From contig JAJTED010000048.1 in the NCBI GenBank assembly GCA_021300535.1, forward strand, positions 1 to 37,233: a DNA stretch of 37,233 nucleotides. The letters are read 5' to 3'. Positions 34,501-37,233 of this stretch are shown here, in pieces. Each line of letters begins with the position of its first letter. The stretch's first letter is position 1. A program made the position numbers and the translations under genes. The notes under the pieces were generated by a model, which saw only the letters and a program-made list of their open reading frames with translations, ran no database searches and was not told the DNA's origin. This stretch comes from Planctomycetaceae bacterium (GTDB lineage: Bacteria; Planctomycetota; Planctomycetia; Pirellulales; UBA1268).

Positions 34501-34750
34501 TGCTGTTGCCGAAGATCTGGACGTGGCCGCTGGTGCTCGGGCCGCCGGTGGCGGTGATCGTTCCGCCGTCATTCGACACCATGATGTTGTCGTCGATCTC
34601 GACCGTGTCGGTGGTGATGCTCGGCGGCACGGTGACCGCGAGCAGGGCCCGCGTCTCGAGCCGCTCGGGCTGCAGGTCGCGGCGGGAGGCCCGTCGTGGG
34701 CGGCTGCGGCGTGCATCTCGGAATCCGAACAGCTTTGTCAGGCTTGTCAT
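28574..34750 (-). CDS. Giant exported beta-repeat / parallel beta-helix surface protein
   Basis: The protein is 2058 residues, beginning at the ATG at 34750. The Arg-rich start and 'LQPERLETRALLAV' match the planctomycete N-terminal LEPR-XLL motif found on very large exported proteins. Residues about 60-850 are Thr/Gly/Val-rich filamentous-haemagglutinin-like beta strands. About 853-1490 hold roughly eight modules of about 80 residues ('TTTFGGAVGG..PLxSLxTDAGGTT.I.GG.V.TSG.AGQVYNDAVTLGANT.LTA'). The last about 230 residues are a right-handed parallel beta-helix with NosD/PbH1-type turns ('NNYGFGFVAARGIALRSNVFVRN') ending 'VRGSRGV'. An adhesin or wall-associated role is likely. Its start overlaps the stop of the upstream paralogue by four bases. 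Confidence 0.87.
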   Translation of the reverse strand: MTSLTKLFGFRDARRSRPRRASRRDLQPERLETRALLAVTVPPSITTDTVEIDDNIMVSNDGGTITATGGPSTSGHVQIFGNSKGRIDGTPGQSNEDLTIVADSFITVTGGIGGIQRPDDLTLTSDKAQPINLQQVVSLTGDLRVTKAGSFTVGSTVTIDGDLRIDEAAMVTFSGNVTVGGDLTITQATGVTFAGTLTVVGALTITNSTGTTRFVGDVRVGSAAITSTTLVQVQAEFTTTGAAGDGDVTFTADQINFTTASLGADPAATGATLVIQPRTTSRALTIASPPGIPAGVNITDADVAAIQPGWKRVVFGDEAAGTGAVRIGSIGSQYGGFSQILNTTTIVGGTVQVVQPVDVTPLAIYLELIARGTGTPGSGAVTIDAPINQTEGERSAWVRLQSAGSITINAPVWANEAVSLNTTDGGMIAQQNTGSAITAPAFGVDADGSVMLADSGNAFSLVAIKTTGDSVVLREDSGYSISQLTTIDDGRDSRPIATVTGIDVGPATVRLVTVSGGTPAEVFQGKRILANDLGLEGAGTNWNLGLATNDIATLAANTGSIVFRDVDDLTIGTVAAISPRSEISGISVARTLDVIAGTTLAITAAGDIISAASSGTAVNLEAPSGISTAGDVITAGSNVEFDHATTLTGDVVFDLEDGPNRGLVTFFDAVDGTTAGQESLTIGGDLDAELSIGAVVALQSLSVSGDSALAGGITLRTTGNQTYSGSATSVGTITIQAGSGSTVSFLGQTTLGGLVTATGDTAAYNVALTGSPVSITNAVAFANTGTVTLGDAATDSLTFAGGLTSTAPTLTNLAGTISTTNKNATFGTTALTADTTVSTGSGAATFTGTVDGGQALVVNAAGDTTFGGMVGFTTPLVSLVTDAAGTTRLNGSIVKTSGAAGMVFNDSVTLGGIADLTAGNQGLITFASTLDGDYSLAARTAGTTTFGGAVGSITPLTLVETDAGGETRIDGGSVQTSGPNGQVYGDAVVLGAATTLTATNSGLVVFVTTLDGGHALAVNTAGLTSFGGAVGGITPLTSLTTDAAGTTKIAGGSVATSGAAGQVYNDAVELQNNTTLTAQASGPITFATTLDGPYSLNADTEGTTTFGGAVGGTMALASITTDAGGTTRIDGGSVKTYAGGQAYGDAVILGANTTLTADNSGMIRFADSIDGGFTLAANTQGETGFDGAVGGTTPLVSLATDAGGTTAISGGAVTTSGGAGQVYNDAVTLGANAILAAGANGPIRFVTTLDGAFSLAANTQGTTTFDGAVGGTANLVSLVTDAGGTTALNGRAVTTSGPAGQVFNDAVTLGADALLTAHDFGAITFASTLNGPHALSADTQGTTTFGGAVGGIAPLAAVVTDAGGTTRINGGSVTTTTPLVLNAVPGDDVHALVSSGQFYNDAVELGANTVLTAGLLTIMPTALIGGDQIAFASTVDGAYSLTVNTVGTTSFNGAVGSGTPLASLATDFGGTTSVTGRLVRTTGSQTYADLLSFEPVVEGDAFDLEVQLAADEDSDVESSIFTPPMTLLAGATVAALQGIAGGGHDLVIEGNAVFGDQPGSLIPDDIADAIDPVASLNDLRITGTTTVNSTLIASTGLQTYESGVVLGSDVLFQGTGQRFESTVTGIGRALRVTASAGGIVFDGDVGTAAAPLGGVSAIAFGGDVRINAAIYSLNPVFVFSVSGSLVGGANNAIRAPGTTINLVGMTGIGVGTPIAVEAAAVNAISTGGDVRLRGIGDLVVGEQGWSANGAIWLDASGEIRVPGGRTIQAPNRVTATKTIAWSITTTADDGAGSLRQVIDNLSQVGDANKSGLDARLVFDVPRVMTVSTPLVFTITRSLPEIRAAVEIIDSNVVLDGTTVAGNGLWLGAAASGSVVRGVTLRNFREYGLQLRSARNVTVDRISVTGLNLVTSMGVYATGNLAGTRVTGSQFTGGLRGMLLDQARGLRVGSTATGQANTFTGNRAVPSRPTFAGTGIRAQGDCTGTIVEGNTFTGNNYGFGFVAARGIALRSNVFVRNTIAGIHVDGNCTGSTQAGNVFATALPDRNRANVVRVRGSRGV

Positions 34751-37233
34751 ATGCCCCTCGACCCTCGTGCGCGAATGATGGTGGCCTTGTTCGAGTTCAC
34801 ACCGCTGCCGAACGTGTTCGCCGCCTGGGAACTGCCCGTGTTGTTGCCATCGACGTGGATGCCCGCGATGGAGTTGCGAACAAAGGTATTTCCGGTGAGC
34901 CGCAGGCCCCGCGCCCCGACGAAGCCGAACCCATAGTTGTTGCGGGAGAACGTGTTGGCCGTGACGGTCGTGCCGGTCATGTCGCCCTCCGCCCGGATGC
35001 CGGTGCCGGCGAAGGTGGGACGGGACGGCACGGCGACGTTGTCGGACAGGGTGTTGCCCTGGCCCATCCGCCCGAAGGCGAGGCCGCGGGCGTTCTGGAG
35101 CAGCGCCCCGCGGAGACCGCCGCGGAAGGTGTTGTTGACGACGAACGTCTTCGTCAACGTGCCCGTGGCGTAGAGGCCCATGGAGTCCAGGGTGTTGCGG
35201 CCGATGACCGTGTTGCCGCTGATCTCCAGGCCGGTCGCGGCATAGAGATGGATACCGTATGCCCGCGTGCCCGTGAACGTATTACCGACGATCCTGCTGC
35301 CCGCCTGATTCCCAAACGCCTGAATGCCGTTGCCGTTGGCCTGGATCACACACCCGCGGACGGTTACGCCGGGCGAGGCGTCGAGGACGATCGCGTTCTC
35401 GGCGAAGTTTCGCAGCGTCACGCCGGCGATCAGGCTGCCCGTGGACTGCGGCCCGAAGAAGAGGCCCGTCGCGACGGTGCCACCGCCGTCGAGCACGAGT
35501 TTTCGGCCCGTCGTCGTGTCGATCGTCAGCCGCGTGGCCACGCGGGGCAGCGCGGAGCCCACCAGGATGGTGACCGTGTCGCCGGGCAGGGACGGGCCGT
35601 CCAGCAGCACACGCCCCTCGACGCCCGAGACGTTGGCGTTGGAGATCACCTGTCGTAGCGAACCGGCGCCGGCGTCGGTGGTTCTGGTCACGGACCACAG
35701 CACGGTCTTGCCCGCCGTGACTCCGCGGCCCGCCGCGATCCGGCCGCCGTCAGGCACACGGATGTCGCCGGACGCATTGATGGCGATGGCACCCGGAGCG
35801 ACGAAGCCGTCCGCACCGATGACGAGGTCGCCGACGCCCACGATGTGGATGTCGCCGCTGTCGGTGACCAGGGCCGTCACCTCCCCGGCGGCGATCCGGA
35901 TTGGCGCGGCCGCGGTGCCGATGCCGGTGGCTGCAGTGAAGGAGACGTCGCGGCCGGATGCCCCGAAGACGTTGGCCGGTCCGGCAGTGATCGAACCACC
36001 CGTGGACGTGAAGACGGTATCGGCGGTCAGCACCACGTCGTCGAGCCAGCTCTGCGAGCCACTCGTGCGGGCCGAGCCGCCGCCGATCACGGTGGTGCCC
36101 GCGGCGCTCGTCGTGACGGCGGCCAAGGGCGTCGTGGCCCCGACGGCCGCGTCGAAGAAGGTGACGCCGGAGGCGTTGACCACCAGCCCACCGCTGCCGT
36201 CCACCGTGCTGCTGAACCGCACGTCGACGCCAGTCAGCGTCGCGTTCGCGCTGAGCGTGACCGCGTCGGCATAGGTCTGATTGCCGGTGGTGGTGACGCG
36301 GCCGCCGCCGATAACCGTCGGCCCACCGGCATTGGCAACGAGACTCACGAGCGGCGTGGCATCCCCCACAACGCCGCCGAGCGTGGTGGTGCCAAGGGTG
36401 CTGAGCGTCGCGGCAAAGCCGCCGTCGAGCGTGCTCGACAGCGTGATCGCACCGGCAGCGGCGCTCAGGATCGCATTGGCCCCGAGCGTAACGGCATCGT
36501 TGAAGACCTGCCCGGCCAAACCGCTCGTCTTGATCGAGCCGCCGTTGATCGCCGTCGTGCCGCCGGCGTCGGTCGTGAGGCTCACGAGCGGCGTCGTCGT
36601 GCCCACGGCCCCGCCGAACGTCGTCAGCCCCTGCGTGTTCACGGCCAGCGTCTTGGCACCGTCGAGCGCCGTCGCGAAGGTGACGGCACCCGCATTGTTC
36701 GCCAGCAGGGCCGCGTCGTTGCCGAGCGTGACCGCGTCGTTGAAGACCTGGCCGGCCAGACCGCTCGTCTTGATCGAGCCGCCGTTGATCGCCGTCGTGC
36801 CGCCCGCGTCAGTCGTGAGGCTGAAGAGCGAGGTCATCGTGCCCACGGCCCCGCCGAAGGTCGTCAGGCCCTGGGTGTTCACCGCCAACGCCTTGGCCCC
36901 GTCGAGCGTCGTCGCGAACGTGACGGCGCCCGCGTTGTTCGCCGTCAGCGGTCGTCGCGAACGTGACCGCACCCGCGTTGGAGGCCGTCAGGGCCGCGTC
37001 GTTGCCGAGCGTGACCGCGTCGTTGAAGACCTGGCCGGCCAGACCACTCGTCGTGATCGACCCGCCATTGATCGCCGTCGTGCCGCCCGCGTCAGTCGTG
37101 AGGCTGAAGAGCGAGGTCGTCGTGCCCACGGCCCCGCCGAAGGTCGTCAGGCCCTGGGTGTTCACCGCCAACGCCTTGGCCCCGTCGAGCGTCGTCGCGA
37201 ACGTGACGGCGCCCGCGTTGTTCGCCGTCAGCG
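34747..37233 (-). CDS. Second giant beta-repeat / beta-helix surface protein (partial, frameshifted)
   Basis: The gene enters from beyond the right edge and ends at 34747. It is a paralogue of the downstream giant protein: about 80-residue modules ('LTTFGGAVGTTTPLVSLTTDAGGTTAINGGSIKTSGLAGQVFNDAVTLG') followed by a C-terminal parallel beta-helix and the ending 'IRARGSRGI'. Modules are 240 bp and nearly identical in DNA near 36480-37233. At about 36950 the spacing becomes 283 bp, 43 nt too long and out of frame, so the reading frame breaks ('AVTFATT' followed by a shifted repeat of the same codons). The break could be an assembly artefact in repeats or real slippage. Confidence 0.8.
36481..37233 (-). 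repeat. Near-identical 240-bp coding tandem repeats
   Basis: The same phase of the module begins at 36481, 36721 and 37004, giving spacings of 240 and 283 bp. The last 90 or so bases of the window (about 37143-37233) are identical to about 36860-36950. The window ends exactly where the earlier copy meets its out-of-frame junction (GCCGTCAGCG), which is how an assembly path typically stops in a repeat. Confidence 0.8.

Overview
The window reads as chromosomal DNA of a high-GC member of the Planctomycetota, most likely Pirellulales-like. Evidence: the giant exported protein begins with the planctomycete 'LExR-xLLA' N-terminal motif; there is a divergent ECF sigma factor / WD40 Ser-Thr kinase pair; DUF1080 and PQQ-propeller proteins are present; and the housekeeping run tpiA-secG-yicC-gmk-rpoZ-coaC-coaB has the order I associate with that group. 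I see no rRNA, tRNA, CRISPR array, insertion sequence, integrase or phage gene.

Layout. 1-499: gene-free, with a 99-bp tandem repeat. 500-2938 (+): a TlpA-like thioredoxin protein, a secreted DUF1080 protein and an HD-domain hydrolase. 3019-8073: ECF sigma factor (-), divergent Ser/Thr kinase with 14 WD40 repeats (+), then a disrupted PQQ-propeller gene (+). 8434-12490: class II aldolase with a microcompartment-type tail, SDR oxidoreductase, secreted esterase, GNAT acetyltransferase and a small membrane protein. 12324-16787 (-): ileS-purN-DinB-like, overlapping by ATGA junctions. 17007-18887 (+): exported heparinase-like protein. 19241-20785 (-): acidic protein, short TPR-like protein, purine nucleoside phosphorylase. 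21312-23568 (-): argC-argJ. 23732-28309 (-): tpiA-secG-yicC-gmk-rpoZ-coaC-coaB. 28574-37233 (-): two giant beta-repeat/beta-helix surface proteins in tandem, coupled by an ATGA overlap; the upstream one runs off the right edge.

Functions that fit together. argC and argJ supply arginine biosynthesis (ArgJ recycles the acetyl group). coaC and coaB are split subunits of coenzyme A synthesis. gmk, rpoZ, secG, tpiA, purN and ileS are core housekeeping. The sigma factor and kinase probably form a signalling pair. The DUF1080, heparinase-like, esterase and aldolase genes fit a polysaccharide-degrading lifestyle.

Two patterns stand out. (1) Gene-free stretches share a mosaic of short repeats and about 30-nt hairpins. 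Several hairpins have the same apex (CATGGATG) and one unpaired base in the same arm but unrelated, self-complementary stems, and three sit 4-25 nt after stop codons. (2) At least five coding regions appear to carry deletion-like junctions (PQQ protein about 7185, DinB/membrane-protein fusion about 12375, ileS about 15610, TPR protein about 20170, giant protein about 36950). Because ileS is essential, assembly error must be excluded before any biological reading.
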